Shown: piece after piece, positions 1 to 5,454 of the stretch | Layout of the letters: every line of letters starts with the position of its first letter | Position numbering within the stretch: position 1 is the first letter of the stretch | Source: JBBRUG01 sp038247995 | Lineage (GTDB): Bacteria; Chloroflexota; Chloroflexia; Chloroflexales; Chloroflexaceae | NCBI GenBank assembly: GCA_038247995.1 | Contig: JBBRUG010000287.1 | Location: forward strand, 1-8,056 | Direction of reading: 5' to 3' | DNA: 8,056 bases | Translations under genes and position numbers: made by a program | Notes under the pieces: generated by a model | Told to the model about the DNA's origin: nothing | Databases searched by the model: none | Seen by the model: only the letters and a program-made list of their open reading frames with translations

Positions 1-199
1 CGCTTCTCGTGCAACCCACGCCGCGCTGCCCACGCCGCGCTGCCAGATTGCCTGCTGCGCTTCTCGTGCAACCCACGCCGCGCTGCCCACGCCGCGCTGC
101 CAGATTACCTGCTGCGCTTCTCGTGCAACCCACGCCGCGCTGCCCACGCCGCGCTGCCAGATTGCCTGCTGCGCTTCTCGTGCAACCCACGCCGCGCTG
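1..199. repeat. 57-bp tandem repeat array (3.5 copies, open at left edge)
   Basis: Copies begin at 1, 58, 115 and 172, an exact period of 57 bp. The last copy stops at 199, after 28 bp. Each full unit contains a 14-bp sub-repeat (CCCACGCCGCGCTG) twice in a row, at 15-28 and 29-42 in the first copy. The truncated last copy ends exactly after one sub-repeat. The full copies differ by one base visible at 50/107/164 (G/A/G). Because 57 is a multiple of 3, several frames stay open and give a 19-residue Arg/Pro/Ala repeat. No ribosome binding site or protein-like character supports translation, so I treat it as non-coding. The array probably continues beyond the window. Confidence 0.95.
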
Positions 200-257
200 T
201 GAGCGGGCAAGCGCAACTGTGGGCTTGATGGAGATAAACCATCCATGGACAGCTCTT

Positions 258-273
258 GGCCGCTTCAGCGGCC
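258..273 (-). terminator. Stem-loop downstream of ggt; possible weak terminator
   Basis: GGCCGC (258-263) and GCGGCC (268-273) form a perfect 6-bp stem with a 4-base loop, about 50 bases beyond the ggt stop. No T-run follows on the minus strand, so a classic intrinsic terminator is not supported. It may only be an mRNA 3'-end hairpin. The rest of 200-324 contains nothing else I can identify apart from a small 5-bp stem (GATGG 227-231 / CCATC 239-243). Confidence 0.25.
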
Positions 274-324
274 CTTGTGCTCCGCCGCATCAAGCAGCGC
301 CTTTCAGGGCGCGGAACCCATACC

Positions 325-1935
325 CTACCAACCCACCGCCGCGCCGTCGCAACGATGCTCGGTACCGGCGACGTAGACGCCATCGCTGTTACGCCAGATG
401 ATCTGGCCGCGCCCGAAGCCGCCGGGGTCGGTCTCGACCTGAACGCGATGGCCGCGTGCGGCAAGCCCCTCAACAATGTGGCGCGGCGTCTCCAATTCGA
501 GGCGCAGCGTACCATCAACCTCCCAGCGCCAGCGCGGCGCGTCGAGGGCGGCCTGCGGGTGCATGCCGTAATCGAGGCTGTTGATGATCACCTGGGCGTG
601 GCCCTGGGGCTGCATGTGGCCGCCCATCACCCCGAACGGCCCGACAGCCTGGCCGTCCTTGAGCAGAAAGCCGGGAATGATCGTGTGGAAGGGGCGCTTA
701 CCGGGCGCGAGATGATTGGGATGGGCCGGATCAAAGGCGAAGCTGTGGCCGCGATTGTGCATACTGATGCCCCAACCGGGGATTACAATACCCGAGCCGA
801 AGCCCATATAGGTGGATTGAATAAAGCTGACCATCTGGCCGTCGCGGTCGACAGCGGCGAGGTAAACCGTGCCGCCGCGCGGCGGGGCGCCGGGGCCGAA
901 ATCTTGCGCCCGGTCGGTGATCAGTTTGGCGCGCTCGGCCAGGTAGGCCCGGTTGAGCATCCCGGCAATCGGCACATCGGCCTTGGCCGGATCGGCGACA
1001 TAACGATGGGCATCGGCGAAAGCCAGCTTAATCGCCTCGATCTGCGGATGATAGGCGGCGACACTATCGCGCGGCAGGCTCGCGAGATCGATGCCATCGA
1101 GCATACCGAGCGCCATCAACGCGGCAATGCCCTGACCGTTCGGCGGAATCTCGGCCACTGTGTAGCCGCGATAATCGGTTGTGATTGGGTCAACCCAGGT
1201 TGACGTGTGCGCCGCGAGGTCGTCGGCAGTGATGTAGCCGCCGGTTTCGCTGGCAAAAGCGGTGATCGCGGCCGCGATCTCGCCCTCGTAGAACGCCTTC
1301 GCGCCGTGCTGAGCAACTTGTTTCAGCGTACGCGCGTGGCCGGGGCTGATGAAGCGCGCGCCGACGCCGGGGGCGCGACCGCCGGGGGCGAAGGTGCTGA
1401 GGAAGCCGCTGAACTCGGGGGCGGTACGCGCACGGGCCTGCTCGACACCACGCGCCCAGTTACGCGCGATAATCGGCGGCAGCGGCGCGCCTGCTTCGGC
1501 GTAGGCGATGGCCGGGGCGAGCACCTGCGCCAGCGGAAGCTTGCCGAAGCGCTTGTGGGCATCTTCCCACATCTTGATCGCCCCCGGCACCGTTACCGGC
1601 CCCCAACCGTGGGTAGGCACCTCAGGATGGCCGGCACTCTGAAGCGCCTCAATGCTGAGCGAAGCCGGGGCGCGGCCTGAACCATTCAGCCCGTGCAGTT
1701 GCGCACCGTCCCAGATCAGGGCAAAGTTGTCGCCACCCAGGCCGTTCGAGGTTGGCTCCAGCACCGTAAGCGCGGCGGCGGTGGCAATTGCCGCATCCAT
1801 AGCGCTGCCGCCGGCCTGCAAGATCGCCAGACCGGCCTGCGCCGCCAGCGGATGACTGGTAGCAACAACGCCGTTGGTGGCGAGAAGCGGGGTGCGGCGC
1901 ACAGCGTAAGGGTAGGTCATCAGGTCGCGATCCAT
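325..1935 (-). CDS. ggt: Gamma-glutamyltransferase family protein (YwrD-like), autoprocessing
   Basis: This 536-residue protein belongs to the Ntn-hydrolase gamma-glutamyltransferase family. Members cleave or transfer the gamma-glutamyl group of glutathione and related amides after self-cleaving into two subunits. The likely nucleophile is Thr356 in PPRGGTVYLAAVD, which would split the chain into a ~355-residue large subunit and a ~181-residue small subunit. Other family marks are N-terminal ATSHPLAAQAGLAIL (25-39), GGSAMDAAIA (42-51), Arg88 in NGSGRAP (the position that binds the substrate carboxylate in known enzymes), the STYMGFGSG loop (374-382) and VMGGHMQPQGH (436-446). The STYMGFGSG...PGKRPFHTIIPGF pattern resembles the cytoplasmic YwrD-type branch rather than the periplasmic E. 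coli enzyme, and no signal peptide is present. The start at 1935 is chosen because GGAGG (1942-1946, minus strand) lies six bases upstream. The downstream ATG at 1920 lacks such a site. The gene is monocistronic and divergent from fabF. The true substrate may not be glutathione. Confidence 0.93.
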   Translation of the reverse strand: MDRDLMTYPYAVRRTPLLATNGVVATSHPLAAQAGLAILQAGGSAMDAAIATAAALTVLEPTSNGLGGDNFALIWDGAQLHGLNGSGRAPASLSIEALQSAGHPEVPTHGWGPVTVPGAIKMWEDAHKRFGKLPLAQVLAPAIAYAEAGAPLPPIIARNWARGVEQARARTAPEFSGFLSTFAPGGRAPGVGARFISPGHARTLKQVAQHGAKAFYEGEIAAAITAFASETGGYITADDLAAHTSTWVDPITTDYRGYTVAEIPPNGQGIAALMALGMLDGIDLASLPRDSVAAYHPQIEAIKLAFADAHRYVADPAKADVPIAGMLNRAYLAERAKLITDRAQDFGPGAPPRGGTVYLAAVDRDGQMVSFIQSTYMGFGSGIVIPGWGISMHNRGHSFAFDPAHPNHLAPGKRPFHTIIPGFLLKDGQAVGPFGVMGGHMQPQGHAQVIINSLDYGMHPQAALDAPRWRWEVDGTLRLELETPRHIVEGLAARGHRVQVETDPGGFGRGQIIWRNSDGVYVAGTEHRCDGAAVGW

Positions 1936-1983
1936 GTCGATCCTCCATTGGCTCGGGCGGATTTCATTTCAAGGGATATGTGT

Positions 1984-1989
1984 ATTATA
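1984..1989 (-). promoter_or_regulatory. Probable -10 box of the ggt promoter
   Basis: A perfect TATAAT reads on the minus strand from 1989 to 1984, preceded by GGC. It would start transcription near 1977 and give a ~40-base leader before the ATG at 1935. No good TTGACA-like -35 is visible at 16-18 bases; GTGTCT is the closest. The assignment rests on the -10 match and its position only. Confidence 0.5.
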
Positions 1990-2060
1990 GCCGGGTTTTG
2001 GCGGGTAGACACGGGGGCTGTTCGTACGCTGGGGCGGGTGCAAGGCGACTGCGGGCGGGC

Positions 2061-2233
2061 AACGACGCGCCTCAACCCCTCAGTGGCCTACACCCACTCA
2101 GTGATCCGGGATGTGAAAGACAACGACGCGCCTCAGCCCCTCTGTGGCGATCAGCCCGCTCAGTGATCCGGGATGTGAAAGACAACGACGCGCCTCAGCC
2201 CCTCTGTGGCGATCAGCCCGCTCAGTGATCCGG
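2061..2233. repeat. 62-bp tandem repeat in the ggt-fabF divergent spacer
   Basis: Two identical 62-bp units occupy 2101-2162 and 2163-2224. A 9-bp start of a third unit follows (2225-2233). A degenerate 40-bp partial copy precedes them (2061-2100), aligning from AACGACGCGCCTCA onward with a few substitutions and one missing base. The perfect identity of the middle copies points to a recent duplication. The unit contains GATCA...TGATC, able to form a short stem across the junction of neighbouring copies. The array lies between two divergent promoters and outside both coding regions. Confidence 0.93.
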
Positions 2234-2262
2234 AGCGTGACGGACAGATCACGCTGTACTTC

Positions 2263-2295
2263 GCACGCCCTTTCCTACCTCGGGCGTGCTATAAT
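2263..2295 (+). promoter_or_regulatory. fabF-holB promoter with an overlapping inverted repeat (candidate operator)
   Basis: TATAAT at 2290-2295 is preceded by TGC (2287-2289), making a consensus extended -10. A perfect 8-bp inverted repeat, GCACGCCC (2263-2270) and GGGCGTGC (2282-2289), ends exactly where the -10 begins and covers the region where a -35 would lie. The 11-base spacer between the arms is pyrimidine-rich. No consensus -35 is seen, as is usual for extended -10 promoters. Transcription would start near 2302, leaving a ~36-base leader. The inverted repeat could be a repressor site, or the remains of an upstream terminator stem; no long T-run follows it. Confidence 0.6.
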
Positions 2296-2338
2296 TCTCG
2301 GCTGATGACACCGAACTACGTTTATGTTGAGGAAGCTT

Positions 2339-3748
2339 ATGGCGCAGACGTCAATGAGCCGCCGAGCCGCGTTGCGGGCTGAATTGCTGGCGCTCTTTAG
2401 CAGTCCCCCCGCCGACAATATTGAGGCGCAGATCGATGCTCTGCTCGCCGAGGTGCTGGAAGACACGCCCGATGTGGCGCCGCTGCCGCTGCTGCGCGAT
2501 GAAGCGGATGAAGATCAGCGGATTGTGATCACTGGAATGGGCGTAGTCTCGCCGTTTGGCGTGGGCATCGAGCCATTTTGGGCCGGCTTGTGCGCCGGAC
2601 AGAGTGCGATCAGGCTGCTCACCTCTTTCGACGCGAGTGATTTTCCCTGCCGGATCGCGGGCGAAGTACCCGATTTTGCACCCGAACAGTTCATGGACTT
2701 TAAAGAGGCGCGACGGATGTCGCGCTCCAGCCAGTTTGCCGTAGCCGCCGCACGCATGGCCGTGGCGGAGGCCAAACTGCGGATTGATGCGGGCAATCGC
2801 GACGAGATCGGCGCGCTGATCGCCTGCGGTACAACCTCACTACCCGATGTAGAACAGGCCGTCAGCACTATGATCCAGCGCGGCGGCATGAAGATCAGCC
2901 CATTTTTCATTCCGGCTGCCTTGCCGCATATGCCGTCCAGCCAGGTAGCGATCCAGTTGGGCTTGCGTGGTCATATTACGTCAATCAGCACCGCATGCGC
3001 CGCCGGCGCACAGGCAATTGGCGAGGCGGCGGCGATCATCCGGCGCGGCGACGCTGAGATCATGCTGGTTGGCGGTACTGAAGCGCCGATTACACCACTG
3101 AGCCTGGGTTCGTTTTGTGTGATGCGCGCCTTGAGCACCCGCAGCAATGCCGAGCCGACCCGCGCCTCACGGCCCTTCGATCTGCACCGCGACGGCTTCG
3201 TGCCCGGCGAGGGCGCAACGGTGTTTGTACTTGAGCGGCTTTCCAGCGCCCGCCGCCGCAGCGCACCCATTCTGGCCGAAGTAGCCGGGTATGCCGCCAC
3301 ATCCGACGCCTATCACGTCACCGCGCCCGATCCGGACGGCCGCGGCGCGGCCCAGGCCATGCGCCGCGCGCTGCAAACCGCCCGCCTCGATCCGCAGCAG
3401 GTCGATTATATTAACGCCCACGCAACATCCACCCCGGCCGGCGATGTCGCCGAGACGAATGCGATCAAGCATGTGTTCGGCGAGTACGCCCACAGCGTGC
3501 CGATTAGCTCAGTCAAGTCGATGATCGGCCACCTCACCGGCGCCGCCGGCGCGATTGAAGCGGCGGCAACCATCCTGGCGCTGCAACACGGCATCATTCC
3601 GCCGACGATCAACCTGGACGAGCCCGACCCAGCGTGCGACCTGGATTACGTGCCCAACGTCGCCCGTCCGGCCGACATCCAGATCGCGATCTCGAATTCG
3701 TTCGGCTTCGGCGGGGTGAATGCGGTGCTGGTGTTTAAGCGGGTGTAG
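2339..3748 (+). CDS. fabF: Beta-ketoacyl-ACP synthase II with N-terminal extension
   Basis: This 469-residue condensing enzyme of type II fatty-acid synthesis joins malonyl-ACP to a growing acyl chain in the cytoplasm. The ketosynthase domain runs from RIVITGMGVVSPFG (61-74) to NSFGFGGVNAVLVF (453-466). The full Cys-His-His set is present: Cys220 in ISTACAAG, His361 in INAHATST and His398 in MIGHLTGAAG, with Lys393 in SVKSM. The spacings of 141 and 37 residues match the FabF family. E. coli FabF is ~413 residues; the excess here is ~60 residues before the KS domain, predicted by eye to be two amphipathic helices (7-20 and 28-41) and an acidic linker. I chose 2339 because GAGGAAG (2329-2335) precedes it at six bases; the in-frame ATG at 2324 lies upstream of that site. 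It is first in a two-gene operon with holB. A specialised KS for non-standard acyl chains cannot be excluded, but all motifs are FabF-like. Confidence 0.93.
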   Translation: MAQTSMSRRAALRAELLALFSSPPADNIEAQIDALLAEVLEDTPDVAPLPLLRDEADEDQRIVITGMGVVSPFGVGIEPFWAGLCAGQSAIRLLTSFDASDFPCRIAGEVPDFAPEQFMDFKEARRMSRSSQFAVAAARMAVAEAKLRIDAGNRDEIGALIACGTTSLPDVEQAVSTMIQRGGMKISPFFIPAALPHMPSSQVAIQLGLRGHITSISTACAAGAQAIGEAAAIIRRGDAEIMLVGGTEAPITPLSLGSFCVMRALSTRSNAEPTRASRPFDLHRDGFVPGEGATVFVLERLSSARRRSAPILAEVAGYAATSDAYHVTAPDPDGRGAAQAMRRALQTARLDPQQVDYINAHATSTPAGDVAETNAIKHVFGEYAHSVPISSVKSMIGHLTGAAGAIEAAATILALQHGIIPPTINLDEPDPACDLDYVPNVARPADIQIAISNSFGFGGVNAVLVFKRV

Positions 3749-3749
3749 C

Positions 3750-4784
3750 ATGGCATGGGACATTATCGGCCACACGTGGGCCATCGAACAACTTCAGCAG
3801 GGCATTCAGGCCGGCACCGATGCGCACGCCTACCTGATTGGCGGCCCAGCCGGCATCGGCAAGGCGCTGATTGCGCTGCGTTTTGCGCAGGCGCTGAACT
3901 GCGAAACGACACCGGGTGATCCGTGTCAGACGTGTCGCACCTGCCGGCGGATCAAACGCGGGAATCACCCCGATGTGCGCATTGCCGGCATGGCCACCCA
4001 GGGGGCCGGGCTCAAGCCCGAGGAGGCCGCACGCCAAAAGGAACTGAAGATCGCCACGGTGCGCGAGTGGCAGCACGATGTGAGCCTGCGTCCGTATGAG
4101 GCGCGACGGCGCGTGTTCATTTTGCACGACGCCGAACGGCTCAACGAAGAAGCCAGCAATGCCATGCTGAAGACGCTCGAAGAGCCGCCGCCGTATGCCA
4201 CCCTGGTGCTTGTCGCCAACAGCACCGACTTGCTGCCCACGATTGTCTCGCGCTGCCGGGTGTTGCGCCTACGCCCGCTGGGGCGCCAGCAGGTAACCGA
4301 TGCCCTTAGCGCACGCGGTGTGGCAGCGCCCGACGCCGCGCTGCTGGCGGCCTGGAGCGGCGGAAGGATCGGCTGGGCGATGCAGATGCTCGATCGGCCC
4401 GACGACCTGCAAGCGCGGCAGGAACAACTCGACGCGCTCATTACGTTAACCGGTCAGGGGCGTGCGGCAACCTTTCGCTGGGCCGAACAGCGCGCCAAGG
4501 AGTATCGCGGCGGCGAGCAGGAAACGGTGTTTGGTTGGCTGGAACTGTGGCAAGTCTGGTGGCGCGATATCTTGCTGACCGCCGCTGGTTGTCCGGAGAG
4601 CGTAACGAATATTGATCGGCGGAGCGATCTCGAGCGCAGCGCCCAGCGCCTCAGCCTGTCGGCCATCCATCGCGCTGTGAACCGGATTGGCGCTGCCGCC
4701 CAACAACTGCGTGAGAACGGCAATCCGCAATTGGTGCTGGAGAACTTGCTGTTGCATTTACCCGCTCCAGCGAAAGAGCGTTAG
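3750..4784 (+). CDS. holB: DNA polymerase III delta' subunit (clamp loader)
   Basis: This 344-residue AAA+ family subunit belongs to the clamp-loader complex that places the beta sliding clamp on primed DNA. The N-terminal domain shows a P-loop GGPAGIGK (31-38), a four-cysteine zinc module (Cys51, 59, 62, 65), a Walker B-like ILHDAERLNEEASNAMLKTLEEPP segment (from 124), and the sensor/arginine-finger stretch ANSTDLLPTIVSRCR (156-170) with the SRC motif typical of delta'. The C-terminal helical part (about 180-344) is poorly conserved, as usual. E. coli delta' has lost a functional P-loop; here it looks intact, so ATP binding is possible, as in DnaX, but SRC and a chain end near 340 favour delta'. 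The ATG at 3750 follows the fabF stop (3746-3748) by one base. No strong ribosome binding site is present, which suggests translational coupling. A hairpin (GGATG/CATCC, 4784-4797) overlaps the stop. Confidence 0.93.
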   Translation: MAWDIIGHTWAIEQLQQGIQAGTDAHAYLIGGPAGIGKALIALRFAQALNCETTPGDPCQTCRTCRRIKRGNHPDVRIAGMATQGAGLKPEEAARQKELKIATVREWQHDVSLRPYEARRRVFILHDAERLNEEASNAMLKTLEEPPPYATLVLVANSTDLLPTIVSRCRVLRLRPLGRQQVTDALSARGVAAPDAALLAAWSGGRIGWAMQMLDRPDDLQARQEQLDALITLTGQGRAATFRWAEQRAKEYRGGEQETVFGWLELWQVWWRDILLTAAGCPESVTNIDRRSDLERSAQRLSLSAIHRAVNRIGAAAQQLRENGNPQLVLENLLLHLPAPAKER

Positions 4785-4787
4785 GAT

Positions 4788-4846
4788 GCAGGCATCCGCA
4801 GATGGCGCAGATAATCGGGCGGCAGGCATCCGCAGATGGCGCAGAT
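4788..4846. repeat. Two direct copies of a dispersed 25-bp repeat
   Basis: An identical 25-bp element reading GCAGGCATCC then GCAGATGGCGCAGAT occurs at 4788-4812 and 4822-4846, 34 bp apart. A close relative lies at 7573-7610, upstream of nadE. The second copy runs straight into the TTACGCAGA that supplies the cytochrome stop codon on the minus strand. The element fills most of the 115-bp space between the convergent holB and cytochrome genes, where I see no T-tailed terminator. Confidence 0.9.
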
Positions 4847-4941
4847 TACGCAGACTCGGCCAGCATGAACTGGATGATTGCGTCGATGGATGGCGCAGAT
4901 TACGCAGACTCGGCCAGCATGAACTGGATGATTGCGTCGAT
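4835..4941. repeat. 54-bp tandem duplication spanning the 3' end of the cytochrome gene
   Basis: Positions 4835-4887 and 4889-4941 are identical over 53 bp, with a period of 54 bp (18 codons). The right-hand copy includes the last 13 sense codons of the cytochrome gene plus its TAA. The left-hand copy repeats the same codons and stop downstream of the gene. Because the period is a multiple of three, reading through the first stop would add 17 residues repeating the native C-terminus before an identical second TAA. Confidence 0.95.
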
Positions 4942-5280
4942 CTGTTCGGGGCGCCGGCGCTCACCGTAGTAGTCCGGCATGAGGCCAGTGGTGTAGCCGG
5001 GCGCTAACTCTTTGTTTGGGTTGACGATCGCCTCGCGCAGCCAATCGGCAGGTTCTAACCCTTCAGGATTTTGCTCAGCACGCGCGATCATGGCGCCCAG
5101 GCGCGGCCCAAGCGCATCGGGGCCGTCGGCGCTGCTGACGTGGCAACCCGCGCACCAGATCGTATACGCGCGACGACCTTCGGCCAGCGGATCGGGCGCA
5201 ACCGGCGCTGACGCACAGGCAGGCAGGACGAAGCCAATAAGGATGAAGCCGAGCAGATAAAGAGGATACTGAAGCGCCAT
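4900..5280 (-). CDS. Small membrane-anchored c-type cytochrome (probable lipoprotein)
   Basis: This 126-residue class I cytochrome c has one haem site, CAGCH (Cys43, Cys46, His47). The likely sixth ligand is Met101 in GLMPDYYGERR, followed by the usual C-terminal helix RPEQIDAIIQFML (110-122). The N-terminus is a hydrophobic export signal (3-19) ending in LPAC, so Cys22 is a plausible lipid anchor. The protein would face outside the membrane and carry electrons, but the sequence gives no partner. AAGGAG (5285-5290, minus strand) lies four bases before the ATG at 5280. nadE is upstream on the same strand, 174 bp away. I see no separate promoter, so transcription may come from nadE or from a weak site in the repeat-rich spacer. 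The 3' end lies inside the 54-bp duplication and the TAA comes from repeat sequence, yet the haem core and final helix look complete. Confidence 0.9.
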   Translation of the reverse strand: MALQYPLYLLGFILIGFVLPACASAPVAPDPLAEGRRAYTIWCAGCHVSSADGPDALGPRLGAMIARAEQNPEGLEPADWLREAIVNPNKELAPGYTTGLMPDYYGERRRPEQIDAIIQFMLAESA

Positions 5281-5302
5281 AGGGCTCCTTCAAACTTCAG
5301 AA

Positions 5303-5449
5303 TTCAGGATTCAGGAGATCGGAGCAAGATTGTGCAGTCCGCCGATCACGTCATCGATGCAGGCTTCAGGATTCAGGGCATTGGAGCCGCGTTTGCCCAG
5401 TTTGATCTTTCCTTCAACGCCACTTCTGAGTCCTGAATCCTGAAGCCTG
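5303..5449. repeat. TTCAGGATTCAGG repeats forming an 18-bp inverted repeat
   Basis: TTCAGGATTCAGG occurs directly at 5303-5315 and 5365-5377, and in inverted form at 5432-5444. The last two extend into a perfect 18-bp inverted repeat: 5360-5377 pairs with 5432-5449, enclosing 54 bases. The core is itself a repeated ATTCAGG heptamer. The structure lies between the nadE stop and the cytochrome start, so both genes' transcripts could fold it. No T-run follows on the minus strand, so termination is not supported. It resembles a dispersed intergenic repeat. Confidence 0.9.
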
Positions 5450-5454
5450 ACTAC

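Noticed and set aside
1..199. CRISPR array
   Set aside because: Units are directly contiguous with no unique spacers; the whole 57 bp repeats almost perfectly.
9..401. Plus-strand frame encoding 19-residue Arg/Pro/Ala repeats
   Set aside because: It stays open only because the DNA repeat period is a multiple of three. It has no ribosome binding site, runs antisense into ggt and has no recognisable domain.
256..1203. 315-codon plus-strand frame antisense to ggt
   Set aside because: It is a GC-rich shadow of ggt, whose minus-strand frame has full family motifs, a ribosome binding site and a promoter.
4784..4797. GGATGCAGGCATCC palindrome as a holB terminator
   Set aside because: The stem is only five base pairs with a four-base loop and is followed by GCAGATGGCG, with no T-run.
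5311..5445. Minus-strand fragment reading GVEGKIKLGKRGSNAL...IDDVIGGLHNLAPIS before the cytochrome gene
   Set aside because: It looks somewhat protein-like, but the open stretch has no ATG/GTG/TTG start with a ribosome binding site and is built partly from the ATTCAGG repeats.
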